DNA from: Hyphodiscus hymeniophilus
Taxonomy: Eukaryota; Ascomycota; Leotiomycetes; Helotiales; Hyphodiscaceae
Reading direction: 5' to 3'
Length of the DNA: 64,000 nt
Assembly (NCBI GenBank): GCA_016508695.1
Contig: VNKQ01000019.1
Span: 496,001 to 560,000 of the forward strand
The translations under genes and the position numbers were made by a program. Each line of letters starts with the position of its first letter. Within the stretch, counting starts at the first letter, position 1. Of the stretch, positions 13,104-25,018 are shown piece by piece. Under the pieces are notes generated by a model, which made no database searches, was not told where the DNA came from, and saw nothing but the letters and a program-made list of their open reading frames with translations.

Positions 13104-13896
13104 TCACCGAGTTAGCAATAACCCAGTCAAAGAGGGATTTACGAGTAGAGTCTTTCGAGCGATTTGCTCCACATAAAACATACTTAGGATGGCCCAGAGC
13201 TTGATATGGATGGCATTCTTAATGTAGGTTGTCTGTGTTGCGGCAATTACGGTTGCCAGCAGCAAGACCAGCAGAACATAGCCCGAGAGACGATGCCATT
13301 TATACAAGCTCTTCGCCTGGGTCTCCCCACCGTAAAGCTTTGGTACGAAATAAGCTGTGAAGCCAACCAATGCTTGGATCGCAAGGAAGATGTATGTGAT
13401 CAGCCCCAAGATGCCATGAGGCGATTCAAAGTGGTGTGTCCCTCCTTTGATTTTGTTATACTCGATCACGACGAGTCCTGCAATCAGAAGATCGACGGCA
13501 AGATTATTAAGTGTAAAATGTATGATGGTGCCTTTGCGCTTTTGAGCTGGAGTGTGCGTCGGTTGGAGGATAAGGATCGATTGTGTAAGGACGAGGAGGC
13601 CAGCTGAGTTGAGGAGAGGGTGGGCGGAGAATAGGATGATATCGTGCAAGAAGATGCTGGCCCAGACTGAGGCAACGAGTAGGACAATGCCGACTTGAGC
13701 GATTACCGCCGTTCCTGGGAAGTTGTTAGATGACTGATTGGGAGGGATGAGAACAAATACCTGTTATGAGATTGTAGTAGATCGGTTGGCCAGATTCTTG
13801 GGAGGCATCTCCTGGGCGGCCGAGTAAAGGCTCGTCTTCTCCAGCATTGCGCTCTCCTGTCACATCTACCTCTGGGATACCAGTTGCCGATGCCAT
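13104..13896 (-). CDS. Cytochrome b561-domain membrane protein
   Basis: Two exons (13896-13761 and 13714-13104) with a 46-bp GT-AG intron give 248 residues. The N-terminus starts MASATGIPEVDVTGERN and is soluble and acidic. The rest is about six hydrophobic helices. Four histidines in membrane segments (H77 in SAHPLLNS, H111 in TIIHFTLNN, H145 in ESPHGILG, H186 in YKWHRLSG) match the paired haem ligands of the cytochrome b561/ferric-reductase-like family. Members move electrons across membranes, usually from ascorbate or a similar donor; the partner cannot be told here. There is no DOMON domain or signal peptide, unlike fungal DOMON-b561 fusions. The gene is divergent from allantoicase and shares a 595-bp promoter region with it. 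Family confidence is high; the physiological role is unknown. Confidence 0.88.
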
Positions 13897-14491
13897 TTTG
13901 TTTGTAATCGGTTTCTTTCAGGTCGAGGATTCAGAAATAATGAGTACCAGGAACCGTAGGAAGTTAAAGACAGAGGAGCTGATCACAGGTGAGGAGAAGT
14001 GGGAAGCCGTCGTCGTCCCATCGCTCTTCGAATGTAATATGCTGTTTGTATGGGGTGAACTAGCTTCATGACGCCTAGAGCCTGCTTCAACCAATCACAG
14101 TCGACAATATGGTAAGCTGGTTGAACACAACCCCTCAATCGCGCCATAAACCGACATTAGTCCCATATCCACCATAAAGGTGCGAGGGGACGCAGCCATT
14201 GCACAATACACGAGCATGAACTTCATATATCCTCCCATTGGCCCTTCTCTGACACTTCCAATAGATGAAGACAAACTTGTGAGTGAAACGTGACCAGGCG
14301 AGCGAGGGGTCTGTATCGGCAGGCCGCGGCCGCATTTTAAGCTTCACTTTGTCCTAGGTGGATAGGTGGGGCTTATCGATAGGCCGTAAACCAGCACGAA
14401 TTACTCGATGAGAACTGCAGAGATCCTTTAAGAGAAGAGATATCTTCGTTGCTTTTTTCTCTTCCTCAATTCAAGCTCTCAAGTAGTCAAC
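13897..14491. other. Shared divergent promoter region
   Basis: This is the only space between the start codons of the b561 gene (leftward) and allantoicase (rightward), so both promoters must lie here. It contains a CCAATCA box at 14091-14097, a GC-rich palindrome GGCCGCGGCC near 14322, a paired GATA motif at 14372-14383, and a pyrimidine-rich stretch (CTTTTTTCTCTTCCTC) close before the allantoicase ATG. Confidence 0.6.
14372..14383. promoter_or_regulatory. Overlapping inverted GATA motifs upstream of allantoicase
   Basis: CTTATCGATAGG contains CGATAG on the plus strand and CGATAAG on the minus strand, so two HGATAR sites overlap head to head about 110 bp before the allantoicase ATG. In Aspergillus and Neurospora, purine-catabolic genes are activated by GATA factors of the AreA/NIT2 type under nitrogen limitation. 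The motif is short, so chance occurrence is possible; the position is what makes it credible. Confidence 0.4.
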
Positions 14492-15741
14492 ATGCCTTTC
14501 GAAAGCGAATACAAGTTAGAAGATGTGCCAGCCACTGTGGTTGCGTCTGACAAGATCGATGCAACCTTTCGATCGTCTTCAATTGGTGAGTACGACTTTC
14601 TCATGTCTTAGATGCTCGGTACATATGAATGATGACCCGTGACACCTGAGCTCGAGAATCGGATATCTCAGTCAGCTCCGGACGTTCAAACATGCTCAGT
14701 CTGCTCTCCATCCTGTCGCCCCTTTTCGTGCTACCCCCCATCACGTGCCTACTGACTCCCTCTCCAGATCTGATATCGTCCGCCCTGGGTGGCAAGGTTC
14801 TATCCTGCTCAGATGAATGGTTTGCTGAAGCATCCAATCTCCTGACACCCACGCCACCCGTCCGACAACCTGGCAAAATGGTCTACTCCGGAGCCTGGTA
14901 CGACGGATGGGAGACACGAAGACACAACACCGCCCCATTCGACTATGTCGTGATCAGACTCGGTGTAGCATCAGGTACCGTAGAAGGCATCGAGGTGGAT
15001 ACTGCCTTCTTCTCGGGGAACCACGCACCAGCCATCTCTGTCGAAGGCGTGTTCAGCTCTAGTGACGAAGAGGTCGTTGGTTGGAAAGGAGAGAAGGGAA
15101 ATTGGGAGCCAATTCTTGGCATCCAGGAGTGTGGGCCCTCTCAGCGATTTGGATGGAAGCTGGCGGTGCCGACGAAGAAGGCATTTACGCATGTCAGGTT
15201 AAACATGTATCCTGATGGAGGGATTGCGAGATTCAGATTGTTTGGACGCGCGGTCCCCGTTTTCCCAGAAGACAAAGTCGCTATATTCGATCTTGCCGCT
15301 GCCCAGAATGGAGGCGTTGCAGTGTCTTGTAGTGACCAACATTTCGGTGTCATCTCAAACCTGATTCTACCTGGACGTGGAAAAGATATGGGAGATGGCT
15401 GGGAGACTTCGAGATCGAGAGGGAAGGACCATGTTGATTGGGCCATCATTAGACTTGGTGCACCCGGTACGATCGAGAACCTGTTGGTTGATACTGCTTT
15501 TTTTCGAGGCAACTTTCCCCAGAAGGCTAAAGTTGAGGCTATAGATTGGCATGGAGAGGGAGAGCCAGGTGCTTTGGCTGCTGGCTGGAAGGTAATTGTT
15601 GAGCCTAGTAAGTGTGATCCAGATAAGGAGCATGACTTTATATCGTTGGTGAAGGATCAATCCTTCACACATGTGAAGTTGGTTATGATTCCCGATGGAG
15701 GAGTAAAGAGAATTCGAGTCTTTGGGAAGAGGACAGTTTAG
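14492..15741 (+). CDS. alc: Allantoicase (EC 3.5.3.4)
   Basis: Two exons (14492-14585 and 14768-15741) around a 182-bp GT-AG intron give 355 residues. Allantoicase hydrolyses allantoate to ureidoglycolate and urea in purine degradation. Two homologous allantoicase domains are visible: residues about 35-180, with ALGGKVLSCSDEWFAEASNLL, GAWYDGWETRRHN, DTAFFSGNHAP and MYPDGGIARFRLFG; and about 200-350, with VAVSCSDQHFGVISNLI, GDGWETSRSRGKDHVDW, DTAFFRGNFP and MIPDGGVKRIRVFG. The length equals the usual fungal enzyme. The splice joins SSSI to DLISSALGG in frame. The intron is longer than the others in the window and has in-frame alternatives, but the exon ends are fixed by family similarity. It is divergent from the b561 gene; no other purine-pathway gene is nearby. 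Confidence 0.96.
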
Positions 15742-16401
15742 GACCAGAAATAGAAGATGGCTTACCTAACTATATTACATGGATTCAATGATCCTCTAAA
15801 TGTCTTTGTTGTAATTCACAAGATCTGAATCACTCGGGAGTCTATGAACGACTTGAAGGGACGAAGAATATCATGATCAAAGGACATCCTTAATTTCAAA
15901 ATTCAAAGATGTTACTCGTGAACCCTATGAGAATAACCCAAGACCTCCCACAACTCCGGATTGTTTCATAGTGTTTGAGTGCTAGGATTAATGGTCTTTG
16001 GAATTAAATTATTAGCGACCTTATTCCTGCTGCTCCCACGTCATTATTCTGCGCGACGTTTTGTAGATCAATTAATCTCGAGCTGATGTACCGTATGGAC
16101 TTGAACGACTAGTTCAGAGCAAGTAATGGAATTATTGGTGAGCCTTATGAGATAAAAATACAATGGGCTGTCGTTGTGTGCGAGTAGAGCTTGATAGTAT
16201 GAGAACGCTTGGACCTATCACATCCGCGTCACAGATATGAGGTAGCGACAGCACATCCACATCGTTGAAGAACCCCAAGGACCTCTCTCAAAACGCCAAA
16301 GCAAAGTCAGCAAAAGAATCAGAAGCTAGTCTAGTCTCTGAGATATACTCTCATGACCACCCCCCGATGAGCACAAGCTACGTGCAGATCCTCGCTCTGA
16401 A
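15742..16401. other. Intergenic between allantoicase and the ankyrin-DIL gene
   Basis: No open frame with coding character. The left part should contain the allantoicase 3' untranslated region and the right part the promoter of the next gene. I see no repeats or RNA genes. Confidence 0.6.
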
Positions 16402-19022
16402 ATGGATATGGATAGCGGGGATCTCAGCGGCGGTTTCGGCGACGAGGAGGTGGTGAAGAAGCCCAGGATATTACCAGATGACTTGCCAAGGTCCTTGGAC
16501 GACCGGAGGAGTTTCCCTTCTCACTATGCCGCCGAAACGGAGATGTACGATGCCTGGCAAGGTGGCTCTTTCCTCGTGCTACGCATTGCTTCCAGACTAC
16601 TAATATGGCGCAGGGCAATCACAATTCCTCACCACGCCCGTCCCAGCCAAACCTCTCCAATTCAACAACTTGAGTCTAGATGACAACGGCTACGATGACG
16701 AAGATCTAACGACGCAGAAGATCGGAGATAGCGATACACGGTTGATGGAGATGCTGGCTGCTCAAGCGGCGCATAGGGATGGTTCGGCGAGTGAAGACGA
16801 GGAGGCTGTTGCTGCGAATGAGAAACTGAGTGAGGAAGAGAAGAGAACAGTTCTGCAGAAAGCGCTGAATATGGCTGCGAGCAATGGTGACGTGGATCGC
16901 ATACAGCGTATTCTTGGAGGAAAGGCGAAGCAATTTGTGGATATTGATGCGCCGGATGAGGAAGGGACGGCACCGCTTATCTATGCGAGTTGTTTTGTGA
17001 GTTCGGGCCCGATACATAGCAGGGGAGAGATGGATGCTAATGGGAATAGGGTCACGAAGCTGTTGTAGCGGCTCTGCTGGATGCTGGCGCCAATGTGGAT
17101 AAGCAGGATCGGAATCAGTGGAGTGCTTTGATGTGGGCGATGACGAATCGACATAAAGGCATTGCGAAGGCGTTGCTGGATCACGGTGCTTCACCAGAGG
17201 TCAAATCCTCTTCTGGACGGACGGCTTTCGATTTCGTGGCCCCGGATAGTGAGATTTCGGGGTATTTGCACGATAGTGGTTATCATATTGGGACGGCGGG
17301 TGTCACAGACGATTTCTACAACCCGGGATTCTCTCAGGATCGATTTGAGGAGGAGATGGCGGAGAATGAGCAGAGGAGGAGAATGATGATGGAGAGTGCG
17401 AGGGATCTAGAGGTTGATTTGGGGGCTGTTGGCCTAGAAGATGAACCTGAGGTAAGAAATCCCTTAATCTTGAATTGATCGAGACTGATCCTTTGTAGTC
17501 ACCTGGTGAGCTCGAAGAAGAGCCCCAAGAATTTGACTGGAGTAGGTGTCTGCACGATCAAATGTTCGTCTTTCAGGAGAGCGAATTAGGTCGAATCCTC
17601 GACATAATCATCACCAATATGACTCCCCAACGGTCGCCCTCTCAGAAGCCAGTTCCCGCAAACATTCTGTTCCTCAGTGCTCGATACGCCCATTACCATG
17701 CGAGCCGAGACCTCCTTGCCAAGCTTCTAATCAGTGCTATGGACAAGATTAACGATGTTGTTGAGTCGCATCAGTGGGATATGACAATACTGGCGTTCTG
17801 GGCATCCAATGCTACGCTTTTGTTACACTATCTCAAGAAAGACCTAGGGCTATCCCAATCGACGTCGGAATTCCAAGCTCAACTGGCCGAGTTGATCAAC
17901 GAGATCTTTATTCTCATCATCAGAGATGCAGAGAGAAGAATGGATAAGGTTTTAGATTCAGCTTTGCTGGATCATGAGACAATTCCAGGGTTTGAAGACA
18001 TCACTTTCCAAAACGAATGGAAGCTGTTTAAGCGGAAAAACCAAGTCAAGGAAGAACCAGCTGAGAAGAGGTTTCGTCCTCCTTCCCCAAAGCAAAGGGC
18101 AAAACCTTCGCCACGAAATGTTACATCATTGCTATCATCGACTTTATTTGTACTCGATTTGTATGATATCCATTCTGTCATCACCTCCCAAATTCTGGCA
18201 CAACTTTTATATTGGCTCGGCGCCGAACTTTTCAATCGCATTATGTCGAATCGCAAATATTTGGCTCGAACCAAAGCTATGCAGATTCGAATGAATATAT
18301 CCAGCCTAGAAGACTGGGCACGCTCGAACAACCGCGAACCAGAACATTACGAGTCAGGTTCCATGACCTCCACCGGAGAGACCACCATCGACTCAGCGAG
18401 ACGGCATCTCGCTCCCCTCATTCAACTGCTCCAGTGGCTGCAGTGCTTCTCATCGCTAGGGATAGATGACTTGGAGGCTCTCATTGGCACACTGCAGCAA
18501 CTTACCCGACTTACGTATCCGCAGCTAATTCATGCTGTGAAACATTATCGGCCAGAGGTGGGAGAGAAGGGTCTTCCGAAAAGCGCGATGAAGTACTTGC
18601 TTTACCAACAGAGAGAGGTTCAAGCGCGAAAGGAGCGGAATCGCAGCGGCAAGAGAAACTCCTCAGCTCCCACTACGCCTGTGAAACACAACGGAAATGG
18701 AGCGCCGGGTACGCCTGACTCGAATGGAAAGCCGATTGTGCCGAACACTCTGAAGCCTCTTCCGCCAGATGAGCTACCAGACGAAGACGATGATGCGCCC
18801 GAACATCTTCTTTTAGATCCGGCTCTCATGCTGCCATTTTCCCTACCCACTAGCACGGACATGCTCGTGAGTTATGGGGCAGGATTCGGGGGCGTAAATA
18901 GAGAGCGAGAACGCAAGTACATACCCACTGTTCCTCCAGAGTTTCTGGCGAAGTTGGACATGAGCGGGGGAAGAGCCCAATCAACTTATGAGGAGCGAGA
19001 TTGGGAAAATGAGGATATCTGA
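16402..19022 (+). CDS. Ankyrin-repeat and dilute (DIL) domain protein
   Basis: Four exons (16402-16561, 16614-16996, 17050-17451, 17499-19022) with introns of 52, 53 and 47 bp give 822 residues. The start is MDMDSGDLSGGFGDEEVV. Residues about 130-250 hold two to three ankyrin repeats (NMAASNGDVDRIQRIL; GTAPLIYASCFGHEAVVAALL; NQWSALMWAMTNRHKGIAKALL). From residue 316 to about 640 lies a DIL domain like the globular cargo-binding tail of class V myosins (WDMTILAFWASNATLLLHYL; HLAPLIQLLQWLQCFSSLG; YPQLIHAVKHYRPEVG). The C-terminus is disordered and acidic (DELPDEDDDAPEH). There is no motor domain, so it is a stand-alone DIL protein; such ankyrin-DIL proteins are known in ascomycetes and fission yeast. 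A role in cargo binding or trafficking is inference. The first splice (AAG|GTGGCT) is the weakest. Confidence 0.92.
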
Positions 19023-20136
19023 GACATGGGATAGTGCTTGGGATTCAGGAAGGGGGCATACGGAAGCATTGGCGTGGCGTTTTCCTTGAGGCGTTGCCAG
19101 ACCCAGTTAGGTCTGTCATGCATGTCGTGCAGACGATGAGATGAGAATTCTCCGAGAAATGGGAATGATGAATCGAGAATGAAGATAGATAGCCCCTGAA
19201 AATATACCTCTGCTACAGCTGTGAGCACTGAGTCTACATGAACCTCACCCAGGATCGCCTTTTTCACTCAAAGATTTCAAGTAATCTGGACCGAATCCTA
19301 GCTGTCCCCATGTACAAATGCTCTAATAGACGAAATGATCAGGATCGGAATATCCATCTCGTCCTGAGACTGTTGACTATTTGTATTCCTTGTTGCTCGT
19401 CCGAGGAAATTCCCAATCAACTTTTCCCAGTCCCCCTTTTCTCGATTAGGGGATGCAACAAGTCTCCATGATTGGTAAAAATGTGTTGAAGCCAGCGCAG
19501 CGGGAATGCTCGAGTGTACACTCAAGGCATATTAGCATGAAATAGAATGAGCCTCCCATTAAACGGAATACATCTTCCATTGTTCACATCCATACCATCC
19601 ATCTTCCAGCTTCCTATCTCCTTTCTCATTCATTCTTCATTCTTCATCTCATCTCACCTTGTTTACGGACCGTCCCACCCAATCCAATTAGATCCGACTG
19701 GCCGACCAACCCCTTCCCCGTGTACGTGCGCACTGACCATCGGGAGGCGCTCCTGGGCAAATTTGGGTTACATTTGGCTGAGCTAGTCAATATCCGGGGC
19801 AGGAACAATCAGCAATGCGACGGTGCAGTGAGTGCCACTGGAAAATGAACAAAATGTGAAATCTGACTTTACAACCCGACTCCCTGGTCGCGTGCTTCCC
19901 CTGCACGCACACACGAACTCTACAAAGCTCTTACTACCTTGGTACATTTCCTCTCCTTCATCGACAAGAGCATCCCGCCGTTCTTTGTCCTCACATTCCT
20001 TACTCCGACTCGTCACGCAAACGGGTGAGACCTGCGCGACAAAGTGGTTCAGACGTTGAACACACGGATTCGCATGCGAACACATCCTGCGACATACGCT
20101 CACAATCGCGCCTCGTTCCACACCCGAACATGAAAG
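19023..20136. other. Intergenic, promoter side of the TBC gene
   Basis: No coding frame. A pyrimidine-rich tract of TTCATTC/TTCATCTCATCTC type lies around 19612-19660, as often seen upstream of fungal transcription starts. Short upstream ATGs occur before 20137, including one at 20130 in another frame that opens a 25-codon reading frame overlapping the main start. Confidence 0.5.
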
Positions 20137-22536
20137 ATGTTGCCGGCGCAGACCAGTCTTCGCACGAAGTCAATGGGCACGACGTCTCCGAACACACGAT
20201 CAGATGAAGGGCTCATAACGCTACGCTACGAAGAGGCGGCACCTGCGAAGGCGCCCATCGCTGTCACCGTCGCACCCCCAAGAGCACCGCCGACAGATAC
20301 ACATCCCGCTTTACGGCGCGAGATTCCCGAGGAACTGGTCGAGGCAGAGGAGCGGAAGAGAGACTCGGGTCTGGCGCCTACGACGTCGAGCAAGGCGAGA
20401 GACAGTAGTTTGAATACTGGGGACGGGAAGGAGAAGGAAGAGGGTGCGCTGGGGGGACTCAAGGTTGAGTTCGAATCGAGCATACCTGCGACGCCTAAGA
20501 TCAAGAAGAGTGACAGTGTTGCATCTTCTAGGGGTCCACGAGTCGTTGGCGGAAACCTGGTTCGAGAAATGGGAGTCTGCCGAAATCACCGCCGAGCGCG
20601 AAAATGGCGAGTCCGTCTGAGGAGGACTTCTCCCCTATCACGACGCCAATCCCGACGGATTCTCTGTTGGACGCAGGGTTCCTGGATCAATTGAGCTTCT
20701 CCAAGAGGGGAAGCATATTGTTGGGGGGGAAGAAGGCTGTCAAAGAACACGCAAGGCTGATTGTTGGACGGCAGCAGCCGAGCGTTTCAGTATCTGCCTC
20801 GCCTGCGATTCAAGTCTTGTCGGATGATTTGGAGGAGGAGAGCAAGAAAGTCAGGTCGATGTATGAGGCTGATTATGACTGGAACGATGGGAGGTTTTCG
20901 TCACTGGGCGATCATATGCATCCTGAGCAGGAGCCAGCCGCAGAAATGCCGGAGTCGTAAGTTTTTGTCTTGATGTCGAGTTGATGGACTAATGAGATCA
21001 GGTCCAAACATCTTTTGAGCCCAACGCTAAACGGTACTACTGAGAGACCGGTAAGTGCATTATCTACCAGAAGCGAAGGCGGGACGAGGAAGCCTCACGA
21101 GCTAGCCGGGGGCATTGAAGATTGGGAAGATGTTGAGGGCAAAGATGTCGACCGGTATGGTTTCATTAGTGCAAGCAAAAGTCCATCAAGACCTGGAACC
21201 CCGGAACCAAGACCGCCACAAAGAGTCTCTACCGTCTTACAGCTGGCATCAGAGGCACCTAGGAAAAGGAGGGCGTTTGGACGCTCTCCGTCCGTTGCTA
21301 CATCAAGAATTGGCTTCAGACGACCTCCAGGTCGCAAAGCGTCGGCAAGATCGCTGAGAACACAAGATACGCGTCGTTCAACCTCATCGAACCGGAGTAA
21401 CTCTTTACGAGCTGCAGCAAATCGGTTACCTGGGAACCAAGATCGGCGTTGGATGGATGAAGCAGGTGATATGCTTACCCTCCCACCTGGCCTTGCAGAT
21501 ATTGCAGAAGACGAAGAAGGAGGAAGAGCAGCCGAAGCTCTCAAAAAGAAGGAATGGGATCGCGCTGAGAAGTGGAGGAAAATGGCCAAAATCGTCAAGG
21601 TGGGGAAAGATGGCGAAGGCATGGAGTTCGAATTTGATACCGGGAACCCCAAGCTAATTGAGCGGACTTGGAAAGGCATTCCCGATCGGTGGAGGGCTGC
21701 TGCTTGGTACTCATTTTTGGGTGCTTCGGCGAGGAAGAGGAATAACAGCCCAACCCAGGAAGATATTATCGGGGCGTTTCATAAGCTGCAAAGTCAGAGT
21801 TCTGCAGACGATGTACAGATCGATATAGATGTCCCCAGGACTATCAATAGTCACATCATGTTCAGGCGACGGTATCGGGGCGGCCAACGACTTCTGTTTC
21901 GGGTGTTGCACGCACTGTCGTTGTACTTTCCAGATACGGGATATGTACAAGGCATGGCTTCGTTAGCAGCAACTCTCCTTTGTTACTATGACGAGGAGAG
22001 GACATTCGTCATGCTAGCACGGATGTGGACACTGCGCGGTCTGGACAAACTTTACGAGGCTGGGTTTCCGGGGTTGATGGCTGCTCTGAATGAGTTTCAA
22101 AAGCAATGGCTAGGAGGTGGAGAAGTTTCCAAGAAGCTCGTAAGTCTCCTGCATTCCTCTCTTGCGCCCTAGCTAACAACCCAAGGCCGATCTCAACATT
22201 GAACCCACCGCTTACGGTACCCGCTGGTACCTGACTATATTCAATTACTCTATTCCATTCCCTGCCCAACTCCGCGTATGGGACGTATTCATGCTCCTCG
22301 GCGACCCAGATCTCACCCTTCCACTAAATAAAGACAGGCCGTTTGCCGGCGGTCTCGATATCCTGCATGCCACGAGTGCTGCGCTAATCGATGGCACGAG
22401 AGAAATCCTTCTTGATTCCGATTTCGAGAATGCTATGAAAGTACTTACAAGCTGGATCCCGGTTAAAGATGAGGAGCTTTTGATGAAGGTCACGAAAGCG
22501 GAGTGGAAGTTGAAGCGTGGGAAACGGAAGCATTGA
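20137..22536 (+). CDS. TBC-domain Rab GTPase-activating protein
   Basis: Exon ends at 20956|21002 and 22139|22186 are clear (45- and 46-bp introns with GGACTAATGA and GCTAAC branch points). The TBC domain lies in the C-terminal third: GIPDRWRAAAWYSFLG, the IDIDVPRT arginine-finger motif near residue 530, and FPDTGYVQGMASLAATLLCYY with the glutamine finger. Both catalytic fingers of Rab GAPs are therefore present, so activity on a Rab GTPase is expected. The N-terminal half is Ser/Pro-rich and disordered. The frame changes between 20463 and 20604. Either a 68-bp intron (20464-20531, donor AAG|GTTGAG) gives 746 residues, or one G is missing from the GGGG run at 20531-20534, giving 769 residues with SVASSRG running on into STSRWRKPGSRNGS. 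I prefer the missing base, because the skipped segment looks coding and other genes here share this defect. Confidence 0.88.
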
Positions 22537-25018
22537 GTCGCTCCAGTAATCTGGATCTAAATCCTCATTGGCCTTTGCAATATAGGGCAATTACTGTCAT
22601 GAAGAGCTCTCCTTTGTTGGCTAGGAGGAGCTTTACGGGGAAGGGCAGGGGGAGGGGGGATTTGTTTTTGTCTTCCGCGCTGCTGTTTTCGCAATATACC
22701 ACCCCCACGCGCGCATTTCGGTCTGGATTTCGAAGCATTCTTTTGTATCGTCTGATCTGCCTTACCGGGAAGCCTCGGAGGGATCGCAATAATATCATAA
22801 CAAGGCTTACTCAAACCTATTTTGTATCATGGTAATGGAGTTGACGGGGCATTGGGATAGCTAGGTGGGGGTCTAATGGAAATGGGGAGAGATGATCTGA
22901 GCAGTCATGGATATGGGGATCTGTGCAGGTGCGGATGATCGACTGATCGATGCATGGATGGGGAAATAGACGGTTGTGATGAGAGAGTATGGAGATATGA
23001 GATTAAACTCATATGACAATAATCACAGAAGAAGATGTATGAAGAAGGGTTTCTGTGGAAAGGTTCCCATTATATACAGGCAACCAAGAGCGGAAAGGCA
23101 GTGATTTCGGTGGTGAATACAGATATACCCCAAGACTTCCGTTTTGTCGATCTGAGCTCGCGAACCTTTCTTATGAGCCAGATCTTCTGTAGAAGTGCTC
23201 ATGTTGATTAGAGCATGAGCTTGAAGCTATGAAGGAATCAAGGATGAGTCTGCAACGTCTGCATTTACAAGCACTCCCTCCAATATCCTCCTTGAGTCTT
23301 CGCAAAGCAGCAGCTGCCATGGCTCTTCACCTGGCGAGTTCGGCTGTCGAAAGTTCATAGCGAAGGTTGGATTTACGCAGAAGAATCCTTTCTAAACGAG
23401 CCTTCGCTGACCCCATCTCCCTACTTGTAAGGTATCACGCAAGTTACTAACCTCCTTGCGTGAGTTTGACAACTTCTCCTGCAGCAAGGCTTTTGTTGCA
23501 AGTCGCAGGACGGGTTATCCCGAATGTACGGCTCACTGCATGTCATGGAATGACAAAAGAGGGGAGCTGTTGGTTCGTTGGTTGAGTTTGACGGGATTCA
23601 CGGGAAATATCTGCAAGATGCCACCCTCCTCGAATTAGACGTGCTACGAATCCTATATTCGATTCCAAAAGAGACGAAGGTCTATCCTGGTGGGGGCTAA
23701 CAATTGAATGCTCGACACAGGGAAATAGGAGGAAGAGCACTCAAATTTGACTCAATCTTACAAGCATCTCATTCACACATGAGTAAAATCTTACAAGTTC
23801 CGATGTGCAACAAAACCTCATTTCTCTCATTTCTACTCTTCCAATTGGCCCCGAACCTTGTTCGCATGCAACTGCAGGGTTGCGGCAGACTGGTCGTTAC
23901 TTGCATACACATGTTGCTTGGAGAACTGGAAATCATTGGTCTAGTATTTTATTGGGTACGAAGTAATCGTCGGCTCGCTTCCCAGGCATTCATCTTCTTC
24001 CCCATCTCGATATTCTTTAAAAGTAGAGACACGAACGGTACATGGGCAGTATCGACGACGTGCAAGAAAGATATCTGTTGTTGTTGCTTGATTCAGATGG
24101 TGTCAAAAACTACCATCAGCCTTGCCTATGCCGTAGCATTCTCAGATTGGAGTAGGAACTGGAAAGCAAGGTGTCGTGAAGAAGAAGCGGGATCTTGTCA
24201 ATGCATGCCGTAATTAGACTCGAGATTGAATAGCAGTCTTCAGGAGAGTCGACTCACAAGCAAGATTCGCCATCGAAGTCTTCCGGCATAGTTGATAGGA
24301 GGTACCAAAAAAGAATAAAAAGAACAGTGCTGAATAGCACACATACGCTTATTCAAGGATAGATGGCTCCGACCTTCCTCAGTGGAATATGCCATTTCAG
24401 AGTGCCTTTGTCAGCTCAACCGTGGCTGCAACCTCGATGTACCCTAGAAGTTCGTTGAGGCGCTTCGTGTAAGGAGTTGCCATTTCTGAGCCGACTAATG
24501 ATGAGAATGCAATACGAGGATCTATCCAAGCCTGCAATGAACGTGCGACAGCGTCATGGCTTGTCACTGGGCATGACTCCACATTCCGTGAACGAGAGAT
24601 CTCATTAACCATATCGAACATGAAGTGCAGGCAGTCGCCACGTTCTAGTACCATGGGACAGCAGTTTCTTCCCACCAGCGACTGCTAAAGAAGACCGTGG
24701 AAGTCCCTCCGGCGATGCAAGAGACCAGAGCTTGCAATTATAAAAGGAAAGAACTCATAAGCTCTTCTTAAGTCAGAAAAGCTAGACGGCTTTGAGAACG
24801 GCAGAGGCTGAGCGAGGCGCTGCAATATTTGTATTTTCTCGTGGAAAGTGGTTTGCCTACCCAGGCAATATGGATAAGGGTGCATTTTCAGAGAATGTTT
24901 CGCTATTTGGTTGCTGCAGCCTGGGTATCATACCTTACTCATAGAACGACCATGCTCCCTACCGAATGCAAACCCCGTGGCACCTTTCTGACCACACCTC
25001 TTTCTAAATGACGCCCTG
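22537..25018. other. Intergenic, 2.5 kb
   Basis: The TBC 3' untranslated region presumably lies at the left. The rest holds scattered short frames. The longest (23704-24213, 169 codons) starts at a non-ATG codon and has no recognisable motif. One possible decayed minus-strand gene at 24397-24885 is listed separately. Confidence 0.5.
24397..24885 (-). pseudogene. Possible decayed or fragmentary gene
   Basis: Two minus-strand open stretches are in the same frame, separated by one TAG at 24685-24687: 66 codons from an ATG at 24885 (MHPYPYCLGRQTTFHEK), then about 95 more codons through ERGDCLHFMFDMVNE to VELTKAL and a stop at 24397. The joined 160-codon stretch has mixed hydrophobic and charged residues as in a folded domain. 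I do not recognise a family, and no short intron removes the stop cleanly. It may also be chance. Confidence 0.22.

Noticed and set aside
23704..24213. 169-codon plus-strand frame
   Set aside because: It starts at a non-ATG codon and has no domain or splice context; the cysteine-rich patch looks accidental.
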